Shown here: in pieces, positions 13,672 through 24,725 of the stretch
Layout: the number at the start of each line of letters is the position of its first letter
How positions within the stretch are numbered: the first letter of the stretch is position 1
Assembly: GCA_028583405.1 (NCBI GenBank)
Contig: CM053256.1
Location: forward strand, 1,668,424-1,732,423
Length of the DNA: 64,000 nucleotides
Direction of reading: 5' to 3'
DNA from: Pogonophryne albipinna
Taxonomy: Eukaryota; Chordata; Actinopteri; Perciformes; Artedidraconidae
Position numbers and translations under genes: made by a program
The notes under the pieces: generated by a model
Databases searched by the model: none
Told to the model about the DNA's origin: nothing
What the model saw: the letters and a program-made list of their open reading frames with translations, nothing else

Positions 13672-14045
13672 TGACTCATAAGGGAACTCCTTCTATGATT
13701 TGACTCAACTTTTAAACTAACAAATAATCATAAACAGATACTAATGAAGTGATTAACTGTTAAGTATTTTATCAAGTGTCTAATCATTATTTACACTGGA
13801 ACCTGTGTTAATGAGACATTTATCGCACTTTACATATAAAAGGAAGATGACTTTTGTGATCGTCAAAAGGAAAACCTAAGTAACATTTTCGTTTCACCAT
13901 TTATAAATGCATCTCAACTGGTTTAGCTGAGCTTTGTACAGAGCACCTTGGCATTATGTAAATGTGTTCATGGAAATGTTAGTGTGACCTTTAACAGATC
14001 AGAGGCACTCTTATTGACATTGCACTCTTGTGCAACATTTCAGTT
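13672..14045. other. Gene-free stretch after CYP4
   Basis: AT-rich DNA between the CYP4 poly(A) signal and the start of the large transposon cluster. No gene or recognisable repeat end was seen. Confidence 0.4.
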
Positions 14046-14097
14046 TACAGTGTTTCCCACAGATCTGAAATATACTTGGGGGGGTGGTGGCAGTGTT

Positions 14098-14330
14098 GTA
14101 GTCAAGTCACCAATTCACGAGTCCAAGTCACTCTTGAGTCACCACTCTTCGAGTCCAAGTCCGAGTCACTCAAGGAGTGTCCGAGTCATCATTACCTGTG
14201 TTCGAGTCCAAGTCTGAGTCACCCAAGGAGTGTCCGAGTCGAGTCCGAGTCATCATTACCTGTGTTCGAGTCCAAGTCCGAGTCACCTAAGAAGAGTCCA
14301 AGTCAAGTCCGAGTCACAAGTCTTCATGTA
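14098..14330 (+). repeat. Degenerate GAGTCC/AAGTCC tandem repeat
   Basis: A run of variants of CGAGTCCAAGTC, preceded by CAGTGTTGTAGTCAAGTCACC, which resembles a transposon end. A second block of the same repeat is at 19617-19765. The two probably belong to one element later interrupted, or to two copies. Confidence 0.65.
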
Positions 14331-14491
14331 TTAACCTTCGTGGATATATGTGTTGAAATGTAGCTGCTCCTCTACATTGCTTTTATCCTGTCATGTTATA
14401 CTAATCTGTCTATTGAACTGCTGTGAAGCGAGTTTGGCTACAATTCTTGTAATAGGTGCTATACAAATATAAAGCGTATTACTAATATTAA

Positions 14492-14920
14492 AGGTGGGGT
14501 AGGTAAGTTTCAGAAACCGGCTCGAGTGCACTAAAATTTGAAAGTACACAGCCGAAAAGAATCCGCTCCTTCCTTCAGACTTCCTTACAGAGCACCTCCT
14601 CCAACACACATGAACGCGCACATGACGTCAGCAGACTGGTGAAAGTGGCCGCCTGTTGCTGGCGAGTCATTGAAGTACTGCTGCAATGCACGCCCAATGA
14701 GGGCACGAGATACATTTGTGCGTGCACGAGATGGAAGGCTAAACGGATTGGTTGAACTTTTGACAGTACTACGGCTTCCACAGATGACATTTTTTTATGG
14801 ATTTCTTGTCAAAGCACTTCAGATATTCATTGCTATCGGGATGTTAAGAGCATTCCATGGAATAAAACAAAAAGTGTATCTCGAGCCGGTTTCTGAAACT
14901 TACCTACCCCAACTTTAATA
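14492..14920 (+). mobile_element. TTAA-flanked MITE, complete copy 1
   Basis: The left end is TTAAAGGTGGGGTAGGTAAG and the right end is its inverted form, CTTACCTACCCCAACTTTAA, with an inner pair GAAACCGGCTCGAG / CTCGAGCCGGTTTC. Both edges contain TTAA, as expected for piggyBac-type or other TTAA-targeting elements. The core is about 380 bp, carries GACTGGTGAAAGTGGC and GTCAAAGCACTTCAGATATT, and is non-coding. Confidence 0.75.
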
Positions 14921-15117
14921 TTATTATTATATATAAATAAACTATATTTAAAATGAGTTACCTTTTAGAGAAGTGATTATAGTTTTATGCCAATATTTTT
15001 CTATGGTAAAGTTTTCGTTTTGCACTTTTATTTTGATAGTAATAAGATCGGGACTCTTATTTTGAAGAAACTTTTACTGGTTAAATCGGTTTACTAATAA
15101 AGATTTAGCCCCACAAA

Positions 15118-15175
15118 GCACATGGCTACTTAGCATGCAAAATGACGTCATTCTGCATGTTAAGTAGCCATGTGC
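15118..15175. repeat. 58 bp imperfect palindrome centred on TGACGTCA
   Basis: The arms GCACATGGCTACTTA.GCATGC and its complement meet at AATGACGTCATT, with the centre of symmetry exactly at 15146.5. A weaker outer complement (AAAGATTTAGCC at about 15100; GGCTGAATCTTT at about 15189) extends it. The central octamer is a full CRE/ATF site. It is probably a small foldback element inside the cluster. Confidence 0.7.
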
Positions 15176-16869
15176 GGTCGTGTTATCGGCTGAATCTTTA
15201 TTTATTGATTAGATCACGTTACTCTGATGATAGTGTTCAAGACAGCCTATATATCTGAACTCGATCCTTAGAGTAATGTGTTATGGAGCCTTCTCTTCAA
15301 TATTGTTTCCACATAACGAGCATTTTGCACTGCTCTTTTCCAGTGTTGGGCAAGTTACTTTTAAAAAGTAACTAGTAATAGTTATAGTTACTGCTCTCAA
15401 AAAAGTAACTAGTTACTTTATTAGTTACTCAATTATAAAAGTAACTAGTAATAAGTTACTTTACTTTAAAAATAATAATAATAAAAATACAAGTTTTTGT
15501 GTTGTTTTTTGCTGACTAGTTCTCTGAAGGCAACAGACTCGACCGTTGCGATGGGCAGCATGTCCTCAACAACATACCTGGCAATCAATCTATTTAGTTG
15601 ACTGGGTGACATGTGGTGATTTAAAAAAATCGTTTTTTGGCTGTTTAGATGGTGTTGCTCCATCTGGGTCACTGCCGGTGGTTGAGACGGTGGGGTCTTT
15701 GGCGACTAGTTGTATAGCCCCATGTTATGTACATTACTTAGGTGCTTCAGGAGATTAGATGAAGGCTCGATAATCAGCAGACGGCATATGTGTAAGCAGG
15801 GGTAAAGTGCTACCCCACGTCCTCTAGGAGGGTCCTCACCTCCTCTAGTGGGGTCCGGGGGCATGCTTCCCCGGAAAGATTTTTTCTTAAATATTGAAGT
15901 TAAAAGCATCAATCTGGTGCACTTTGAGAGCAACATTAAGAGATCTATGGATACATCTCTCATCACCCATATGAAACAGAACTGTCAACAGATTTTCTAT
16001 TTCTTCATAGACATTTTACAAATCACTCCCCTTTTAAAACAAACCGTTTGAGACCCACTGAGATAACTAGACTAAAGTTAACTATCTAAACACTGAGAGA
16101 GTCCTTTACTTCACCTGAGCTGAGGTTACCTGAGACTCTCCGTCTGACAGGAGAGAGTTCTCCCTCCACCTTGTTGTTGAAAAAGCTCCTTATACCCGTT
16201 AGCTTGGCTAGCTAGCACCAGATGCTAACCACAACGATTTCCGGTAGATACCCACCAGTGCGCAAGCTCTCGCTCTCGCTCGTTCGCGCACACACACAAA
16301 ATGGCTCGTGCCACACACACACAGAGCAGAGCTTGAATGAAACACAGAGACCCAGAAGTAAGCTACTTGTACTCACGAGGCCTATTATGTGCAGAATCCC
16401 TCTCGCTTTCAGGTGGTTTTGATTGAGTGTCCACACCATGGATGTATAATAAGAACTGGATACAGCGTGGGAGGCGGGGCCTCATTCATTCCTATGAGAG
16501 TGGCTCATTAGCGCATGATGATAAAATGGCCCAACTTTTGAGAGAGCGAAACGTCACAGATTACCTGGCATGCCTGAGAAGTACCCGTATGTGCGCTCAT
16601 AGCGCATGCGCAACTTTAACCAAAATGCTCGTTCACATCATGCACGTCAATTTGCGTACACGTAACAGCACCGCACGTTCATGACAGCATGATAATGATT
16701 TGTTATTATGATGGATTTGATATTAACGAGGCGGCAGTTAGTAGCTAGCGGCTAGCTAGTCATTATGCTAATGTACACATCAATCGTTATGTACTTATAT
16801 TACGCTGTAACAGGATCTAGTGATATATCCAAGCAACAGAGCTTCATTTAGCATGAAAGAATTATTGCA

Positions 16870-16910
<41 letters not shown>

Positions 16911-16912
<2 letters not shown>

Positions 16913-17580
16913 GGCTGTCAAACGATTAAAAATTTTAATCAGATTAATCACAGTTTAAAAATTAATTAATCATGATTAATCACCATTCGAACTATGTCCA
17001 AAATATGCCATTTCTTTATGTATATTGTTGTGGGAATGGAAAGATAAATGAAAGAAGGCGGATATATCCATTTAACATACAGTATGTTTATTATAACATT
17101 TTTCTGCGTGTCAAAATGAAAGACAGCCCACACACCTATCAATCATCAAACCGTGGGGTCTTAATTCATTACGTGTTGATTTCTATCAACGGGGGAGTAC
17201 TTCAGGAAAGTCGACGGGGGGGGGGGGGGCGGCGGCTAGTGGAGTACTTCGCGACCACAGAGTGTGAACGTTGTGATCAGCTGTTTTAGCGCAGTTCTCC
17301 AGTGAAGGGGGGGGGGGGAGTCTCCCTCCGCAGCCGGTTGGCGTAGTTTTGGCACAATTCCGTTGTACAGACCGACGTTAACAGCAGCCCTGTCTGTGCA
17401 CACGGAGGGGTTAAGCCATTTCTTGGTATGGGTGTAGCCTACCCCAGCCATACCCTGGCGCTGCCACTGGTGGGATGTATGGGGCGGGCCATTCTGCACA
17501 TGCGTTAAATGCGTTAAATATTTTAACGCAATTAATTAAAAAAATGAATTACCGCCGTTAACGCGATAATTTTGACAGCA
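16911..17580 (+). mobile_element. Nested hAT-like MITE with GGCTGTCAAACG end
   Basis: The left end GGCTGTCAAACGATTAAAA and the right end, with CGTTAACGCGATAATTTTGA then CAGC, are inverted relatives with ATTAATCA and TTAACGC subterminal repeats. A related element with an exact target duplication is at 42695-43482. Poly-G runs lie inside at about 17215-17230 and 17307-17319. Confidence 0.6.
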
Positions 17581-18701
17581 TTAATATATATATATATACT
17601 TATAATAATAAGTAATATTAACTTTATTTAATACAACATTTACGGTACAAGATTTAATCATACAGCCCATAGTATGATAATGAATTATAGCAAACATGTG
17701 CAATATAGGCTATCCGTTATTACAGCTCCGTGGGATGGCAGTAAGACGATATGGGTCCGTTCTTATTGTGCATCCATGGGTAAAGATAAACGCAACTCAC
17801 ATTGGTTTCTCAAACAGCATCTCTGTAAACTACGTGTATTCACTGAATTTCACTCTCTGCCTTTAACGGCTCGTTGTAGCTCCAATAGCTCCAGCCCCCA
17901 CCCTTCCTGTGAGCACAGTGTGCTCTGATTGGTCGGGACACGTAACATGAACGTGCCGGGCGGCGCGGTCCCGTGGGTTAGATGCGCGTTCATAATGCAG
18001 AGGGGAATAACTCTCAGAATAACGTTATTAGCACATTATTACAACTTGAGGAACTAATGTTTTTAATAAGGGCTATACAAGTGTTCATACTGGGTAGTTT
18101 ATTTAGTTTAAAAAAAATTATCCAACGATTTACAGACCACTCTTTCCCCATGTAAGTCAATGGGAAAAAGTGTTTCCGGGCCTGGCAACCAAACGGAAGT
18201 GTTGTACCGCCGTTTGGCCAGCACGAATATTTTCATCTGAGTCCGGCGCACTTCCTGGGGGCTTGGTCCACACGTGGACGTTTAAGGACTAAAAAACGAT
18301 AATTTTTTCACTTTGCTGTTAGCAAATCCTATGGCGCTCTAGCTAACAGGAAGTCACTCAAGTGTCACAAAGTAATTTAGGCTATGGGTAGGTCAAAAAT
18401 CAAATGGGTGCTGGCCATTGGCCTAATCATATCACCTGTGTTGGCTTTATGTTTTTGGTCAAACATTTGTTTGTTTCACATTTGCATTGATGTAATCAAT
18501 AATTTTTCTAATTTAATTTAATAATAATAATAATTTTCGAAAAAAAAAACATTTCTTGGGGGTGCTTAGGGGGTGCTTTGGCAATCCTGGGGGGTGCTTC
18601 AGCACCCCCTAGCTCCCCCCTGGCGCCGCCCCTGCTTGCATCTGCCATTGTGTGCGTGTGTGTGTGTGCGTGTGTGTGTGTGTGCTGGTGGTGAGCGTTA
18701 T

Positions 18702-18899
18702 TGGGTTCTTTTATTTGGGGTTAAGTACATTGTCAGAATAAGTGAGAAATGAATTTAACTTCTGTTAGACAGCTATCATACTGAATACATATTTACTGTG
18801 AATGTATGCAAAAATGTATGGCATATGGCTGTCTAACAGAAGTTAAATCCATTTCTCACTTATTCTGACAATGTATTTAACCCCAAATAAAAGAACCCA
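18702..18899. repeat. Hairpin with 72 bp near-perfect arms
   Basis: Arms 18702-18773 and 18828-18899 are near-perfect inverted copies (TGGGTTCTTTTATTTGGGG at one end, GACAGC facing GCTGTC at the loop), separated by a 54 bp loop. The unit with its right flank to about 19110 recurs in reverse orientation at 60175-60535, where the distal part of one arm is lost. Such a structure suggests a foldback element or an inverted duplication within the transposon. Confidence 0.75.
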
Positions 18900-19616
18900 A
18901 TGAAAAGAGTTGTTAAATAATAGTGAAGTCACGTTGTAATAACAATAACTCATCTCTCGCTCGTTTTATTTTTCAGCTTTGCCAAAAGCCACTGTGTTAA
19001 GTGTCCTTCCTGGGTTGCCGTCCGGAGTTCTCCAATATGATGGACCATCTCGCACATGCGCAGAACAGATCGGGCAGGGGTAGATCGGGTAGTGACCAGC
19101 CGTGTGTGTGTGTTAGCATTAGCAAGTGTTCATGTGTGTGTTTTCCCCATAAGGCAAGACCCGCCCAACTCTGTCTCTGATTGGCTTACCCTGAAATGTT
19201 ACCCCGCGTTAACCAATCATCACTCCTCTCTGGTTACTTTCACTTTTCCATGGTACTGTGAGAGGACATCGCTGTATTCGCCTGTAAATTACATCCGCAG
19301 GGAGATTCGGTTCAGTTCCATCACATAATGTAACGCAGTAACGCACCCATTTAAATCACAGTAACTATAACGGCGTTACTTAATGGGAATAGGTAACTAG
19401 TAACGCTATTAGTTACCGCAAAAAGTAGTTGCGTTACAGTAACGCGTTAGTCCCAACACTGCTCTTTTCCAATGTGGAAGCAGAATGTGTGAAAGCATAC
19501 AGCACGATGCCGGGGTGTGTCTCTAGACATCTGTAGACTGGAATAGCGGGTCCCAGTACGTGAACTCGCCTCGCAGGTTCACAGGATAGAGGACATCAGA
19601 CTCCAGAGAAAACTTG

Positions 19617-20000
19617 CTCGAGTCCGAGTCCAAGTCAGAGCGTCAATGTACAAGTCGAGTCCGAGTCATCGTGGGGGGAAAAATTCACGAGTCCGAGTCC
19701 AAGTCCGAGTCGCGTCACTCAGTGCGCGAGTCGAGTCACGAGTCCCGAAAATCGGCACTCGAGTACACATTGTGCACAGATGGAAGGCTGACAGGCAGGT
19801 AGGCCATCTAGTTACTTTAGCCTGGCCGGCTAAAATGATTGGTCGTACTTTTATTACTACGGCTTCCACAACATTTTTTATGGATTTTTTGTCAAAGCAC
19901 TTAAGATATTCATTGCTATCGGGATGTTAAGAGCATTCCATGGAATATAACAAAAAGTGTATCTCGAGCCGGTTTCTCAAACTTACATACCCTACCTTTA
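19617..20000 (+). mobile_element. GAGTCC repeat joined to partial TTAA MITE copy 2
   Basis: A GAGTCC-rich block (19617-19765) runs directly into the right half of the TTAA MITE (GTGCACAGATGGAAGGCTGA through CTCGAGCCGGTTTCTCAAAC to CCTTTAA). The left half of the MITE is absent, so an insertion or recombination has replaced it. Confidence 0.6.
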
Positions 20001-20405
20001 ACTTTTTTTATTTTTTTTTATTCATACATATTTTACTAATCACTACCCTCTCAAATGGAAATATGTGTTCACATAAATGGTGACCAAACCGTTTGAGACC
20101 CACTGAGAACTTAGACAAAGTAAACTATCTAAAGTTAAACACTCAGAGTCCTTTACCTCACCTGAGCTGGTGTTATCCCGAGCTTGAATGACACACAGAG
20201 ACCAATCAAGGGCTTTGATTTATGATCTGTATGACAGTGGCCATAACGGCAGGCCACATCATGTAGACAGCCAGTCTGTGTGAGGCAGGCCACTTAACAG
20301 GTCAGGCCATCGGGAAACCCCCCGGTCCTCCCGATGGCCAGTCCGGGACTGGGTACAGGAGGCGTAGAGCGAGGGATCATTGTCCACAAGTAAATCGATC
20401 GCAGA

Positions 20406-22520
20406 TGGCGTCGTGATCATGGGAGCCTGCCTGCAGACCTCCACTCTCAGGACAGTTCCGGTGCAGGCTGCACTCTCAGGACACCTCCACTGTCAGTACA
20501 GGAAGTTACGATTCTGACGAACACGTTTTTTTCCCCGCCCACCGAAGGACTCGTTTGATGGAATTTTTTAAATCACAATGGAGACTCATCACAGAGGTGA
20601 TGAGTCCGCCCACCGTGCACTTTGGGTCGGCCTTGGTCAAGCCCTTTTGACCCCCCCAGCCTGGTTCTCGTAAAAGTGTTTCGCTCAAATGACACCATGG
20701 AGGAATGTAACGGGAGTTAACAGGGGACTCTGCCCGCCTCACGAGTGCCTATTTTCGGACACTTTTTTTCACTTTCCCCCCTATTTTATAATTTTTTTGG
20801 CTATTTCACCCGGTTTCTACCGGGGACATTCCCCGGTCTTGGGTGTCCCCCCCCCATCCAATCCATATATTAACGGATTTTGACCATTTTTGTTGAATTT
20901 TTCTCCTCTCCTCTCACTGATCGAATGGCGAATGCGACCCACTGTCGGAGGGCTCCGCGCCGGCCCGGCCTAGTGCCGGTGCTCTGGCGGTCGGTTCCTC
21001 CGAACTGCGGGTTCGACTCTGATGGCCGGGAGGGTGTGGTGCGTTGGGGTGGGGGACTTCCCCCACTCTGCGTGTCTCTTCCTTCCCGGGCCGGCCGATA
21101 TGAAGCGTGACCAAGACGCACCGTCCACAGGGTTGCCAACTTTGGGTACCTGGCTGGAGTGAGATTTTGATATCATGGGTTTAATTACACATGCGCGCGA
21201 AATGACTGCTATCGTGTCAGCAGCGGGACCTTAGCATATATATAGGATATATATACAAATACACAATATTGGACACAGACTATAAAGGGCACACAGTTTC
21301 ATTCACTAATGAAAGTCAAACACATGTTTGTTTCCACTGTTTTATTGTGTGCATAGGTCTGTCGCGATAAGCAATTAATTGACTTATCGTACGATAAATA
21401 AAAATGAACTCGATAACTTTTCTGACCTCGATAAATTGCCATTTACATGAGGATGTGACTAGCAGTTTGAAAGGATGTACTTGAATTATTATTATATATT
21501 ATCATTATGTCAGTGGTCTAAAATGGTCATACAACGGTGCCGACAATATTATCGTTTATCGCAATCATTTCCGGAAAAATGTATCCAACTAAATTAATTA
21601 TCGTGAGAGGCCTATAGGCTACATGAAACACACACACACAAACAAATCTACAGACTTACTCCAAACTGCCAAATATATTAATTAACACACTCTCACTATC
21701 ATATACTCTTGGACTCTATTTTGGCCTAGTAGAACAATAAGCAGCAGACTTTTTCTTTTTTATCATTTCTACTGGACCTTAGATCTGCGCATGCGCAATA
21801 CGGGTCGGGGATAAACCAACCGGCTCCCACTGCTCTGCTGTCTGTTAACGTTGTTAAGAGTGGTGGGGGCGGGGAGGGAGCGGATCGCCAGCTTGAGCAG
21901 CTGTCAACTCAACATCGTAAATAACCAACCAAAAACGATCGCCGGTTCATCTTGTTTTTGGCGTGAGAGCGTGAGATTGAGAGTGAAAGCGTGTGTCACA
22001 CGCCAGATGCGTGAGAGTTGGCAACCCTGCCGTCCAGGGGTCCCACGGGTCCCGCAGCGGGGTGGAGGTTCCCAGCTGGAACCCCCCCACCTCCGCTGCC
22101 ACCATATATATATATATATATATAGGGACACCTTGTATTGTAGTTAATATCAGTAAAGTATCATTTTTCATCACTTAGATTAATTGAACTGTTCTGCCTT
22201 TACAGCGCGTATCCCTATGCGTAGCTAGACAGTTAGCTAACATTTAAAAGTCCTCCAATAAAGATGAAAAGTTTTCTTTCTTGACTTTACTGTTCTTCTT
22301 TTACTTTGTAAAACTGTAACAATACAGAAATAAAACACATATAAGTATGCAGGCTTTACATAACATATAAGTAGCAGCACTGTACAAACGACACACATAC
22401 TACTATTAGGAATTAGCTATCATTAGCATCACTATTAGCTAGCACACGTCAGAATCGTCACTTCCTGTACTTACAGTGGAGGTGTCCTGAGAGTGGAGGT
22501 CTGCAGGCAGACCCCTCTCG
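20406..22520. repeat. Inverted repeat pair flanking GC-rich sequence
   Basis: CTGACAGTGGAGGTGTCCTG-type sequence occurs at about 20480-20515 (CAGGACACCTCCACTG, then GTACAGGAAGT) and inverted at 22450-22520 (CTTCCTGTACTTACAGTGGA, then CTGCAGGCAGAC). The DNA between is GC-rich at 20.9-21.1 kb and interrupted by the element at 21128-22029. It looks like the ends of one mobile unit. Confidence 0.55.
21128..22029 (+). mobile_element. DNA transposon with CAGGGTTGCCAAC ends
   Basis: The terminal repeats CAGGGTTGCCAACTTTGG and, inverted, CAGGGTTGCCAACTCTC are flanked by CCGTCCA on both sides (21121-21127 and 22030-22036), a 7 bp duplication. A further small element with ends TAGGTCTGTCGCGATAA and TTATCGTGAGAGGCCTA is nested at 21355-21613. 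An NRF1-like palindrome TGCGCATGCGCA lies at about 21785. Non-coding. Confidence 0.75.
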
Positions 22521-22660
22521 TCGTGATCGCGGACGAATAAAAAAAAAAGATGATTAAAAAATAAAAACGAAACAGGAAATATACCTGGGCGGCCGTTAAT
22601 ATACCTGGGCGGCCCGCCCAAGTATAGTCTATGTGTGGGAAACCCTGGTTTATGTAATGT

Positions 22661-24125
22661 GGTGTAATCGTTCACATTGAATCATTACATTTTCAAAATC
22701 AGCCATGTGTTTTGATTCTTTAACTTTCCTGACTCCTCACGTTAAATATTTTATAATAAAGCACTTTTTCCATTCCATTCATTCTCCATTTTTTTTTGTA
22801 TCAAAACACAAAATAAAACATTTGAAACGTGTAAAGAATTAATTGTTATACACTTTGGATTCTTTAAATTATTTTATTGTTAATAAATAAAATGTTTTAT
22901 TTTATGCTTTATTATTTATGGAAAGTAGCTGTCAGTAAAAAAAACAGAGAAAGCTATTCAGGCTTTTAGGGTTACATTTTGGGTGGGTGGAAGACTCGAT
23001 AGCCATAAGGTGTAAACATTATCTTAAGTGTACTTCAATGTTTGTTTATGGGAAGAAGAGAATATTCTGTTGCACGTGAACTAACTCGGCTCACATAAAT
23101 AGCTATCTGGTCAATGGTTTATCTCCAGAATAAAGTCTTGAAAGCTAAATAAAACAATAACCAGGGCTCTCATTCTGTGGTTTGCCAATAAGTAATCAAA
23201 TAACCTGCTTTTATAAAGACCTTTCATGGTGTATAGGCAGATCATATTTGCACAAATGCAACATTATTATAATCCCGGCTAAAAATATTCCAGAGTTATG
23301 ATTCAAAAGTAATTCATTTTTTATTTACAGTCATATGATTACAAAATCCACACTCCTACAAGGACATTTAGTCACCAGCACAGTTTGTAAACGTGAAACA
23401 CCTCGTTTTTTGATTTATCATATCTCCAATCTTTCGAAAAGATCCCATGAAATGGCCACTTGAGCTTCCTATAAAACATTAAGGCCATGTGATATTTCCA
23501 TCAACTAAGGCTCGTTTTTTAAAAAACAACTCACCCATTTGTTTACAGCAAGATAGATATGGTTTAATGTCCCCCTGTGATAAGGTCTTCTGTTCCAGGG
23601 CACTTCCCCCTCTCCTTCCCTTCATTTCCTGTCCGCACTATGGTCAAGCTTTGAATGAAAACCCCAGAAGTAAGGACACCATTTCATGGGATGACAGTGT
23701 TCACCAGGTGGACACTCAGATGTTCTGCTACTGTGCAAAGGCTGTTACTATGTCTCATTGTCAGTTAAGGGTCAAATGCACCGCACTGTTTGATTTGAAA
23801 AACACACTAAATTAACATTAAAACGTATTAAATCTGTTTTGTTTCTACTACCTTTTTTGATTGTACAGCAAAGTTTGTTTTTGTTACTGTGCTGCCATTT
23901 CAACTCTTCAACACTCTGTTACTACGTAGCGTCAATCCAATTAATTGCCAACATAGAAACTGTCAAATCCTTGTAGGTATAGTATGCGGAGGAAAACCAT
24001 GTTCAACTCATTATACTGGAAAAGCACTACTTGAATGGGATACCAAGTATTGGCCAACGGTTAAAGTTAGTGCAACAGGCCAGAGACTGCAACTAAACCG
24101 GACTGAAAACTCTGACCATTGTCCA
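22661..24125. other. Gene-free stretch, distal 3' region of ppp1r8
   Basis: AT-rich DNA with several TTTATT hexamers (minus-strand AATAAA) at about 22.87-22.92 kb and 23.32 kb that could serve as poly(A) signals for the minus-strand ppp1r8 transcript. No ORF with recognisable protein character was found on either strand. Confidence 0.4.
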
Positions 24126-24130
24126 CAAGT

Positions 24131-24144
24131 CGCCATCTAGTGGC
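24131..24144 (-). promoter_or_regulatory. CTCF-like core motif
   Basis: On the minus strand the sequence reads GCCACTAGATGGCG and contains CCACTAGATGGC, which fits the CTCF core CCASYAGRKGGC at every position. It lies about 0.6 kb past the ppp1r8 stop codon, between the transposon cluster and the conserved gene block. Occupancy cannot be judged from sequence. Confidence 0.45.
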
Positions 24145-24725
24145 TAATGTGACAAATACATAACACAGTTGTGATAATAACGGTCTAATACATGTATTGA
24201 AAATGTTTCACATTGAATCATTAGGTTTTCCAAATAAAAAGCAGCCCTGTGTTGTGAAACTGACTTCATGTCTGGATTCTCTGACTTCTCAGTCAAATAT
24301 TTTATATAAAAAGTACATGTGCCATTTCTTTAACAGCATTATCAAAACATGGGAGTGAAAAGAAAACCTGAAACATGTTAAGTAAAAAAATTCCAACGTT
24401 ACATCCAAAACATAACTCAGCATCATCCATGCCACCCAGGTAGCCGTCACTCACAGGCCGACATGTGTCACTCCGAGACTCACATGCTACGCCCTGTAAA
24501 TGTACGTTAATTGTGTTCACAATCAACAAGCCTTTGCCGTTTCCTGACCAACTGCTGCCTTGGTGACGTACAGTAGATATCTTATGACAGACCACAAGGA
24601 CATTGTGTTGATCCTTTTTTCGGTGACAACGAGTAACAAATTAAAAAAGGAGATTGAGAACGAACGACTCCATCTCAGCCAGGTCACAGTCCATGATGTA
24701 TCTGCTGGGAACTTCAACAGACCCG

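Larger units (their letters stand above)
15341..19461 (+). mobile_element. 4.1 kb hAT-like element with exact 8 bp duplication
   Basis: The ends CAGTGTTGGGCAAGTTACTT and, inverted, CAGTGTTGGGACTAACGCG are flanked by CTCTTTTC on both sides (15333-15340 and 19462-19469). Subterminal regions are dense in AAGTAACTAG and GTAACG motifs. The interior is a patchwork: a GGGGTCCGGGGGCATGCTTCC block (about 15850), a GGCTGTCAAACGATTAAAA element (16911-17580), (TA)n at about 16876-16908, (GT)n at about 18655-18685, CACCCCC-rich repeat ends (about 18560-18635) and a long hairpin unit. No transposase frame was identified. Confidence 0.8.
14046..22660. mobile_element. Nested transposon cluster
   Basis: The outer edges are related inverted ends: CAGTGTTTCCCACAGATC at about 14055 and, inverted at about 22650, CAGGGTTTCCCACACATAG, both followed by a TATACTTGGG-type block. 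They may be the termini of one old element of about 8.6 kb into which several others have jumped, although no exact 8 bp duplication was found (only GTTTA is shared). Inside are GAGTCC-rich repeats, two copies of a TTAA-flanked MITE, a 4.1 kb hAT element with an exact duplication, a 72 bp-arm hairpin unit, a nested CAGGGTTGCC element, and (TA)n and (GT)n runs. No host gene was recognised. Confidence 0.55.

Noticed and set aside
20880..21176. Four overlapping ORFs on both strands in GC-rich DNA
   Set aside because: High GC makes stops rare; the frames are Arg/Pro/Gly-rich on both strands with no recognisable domain, and lie inside repeated sequence.
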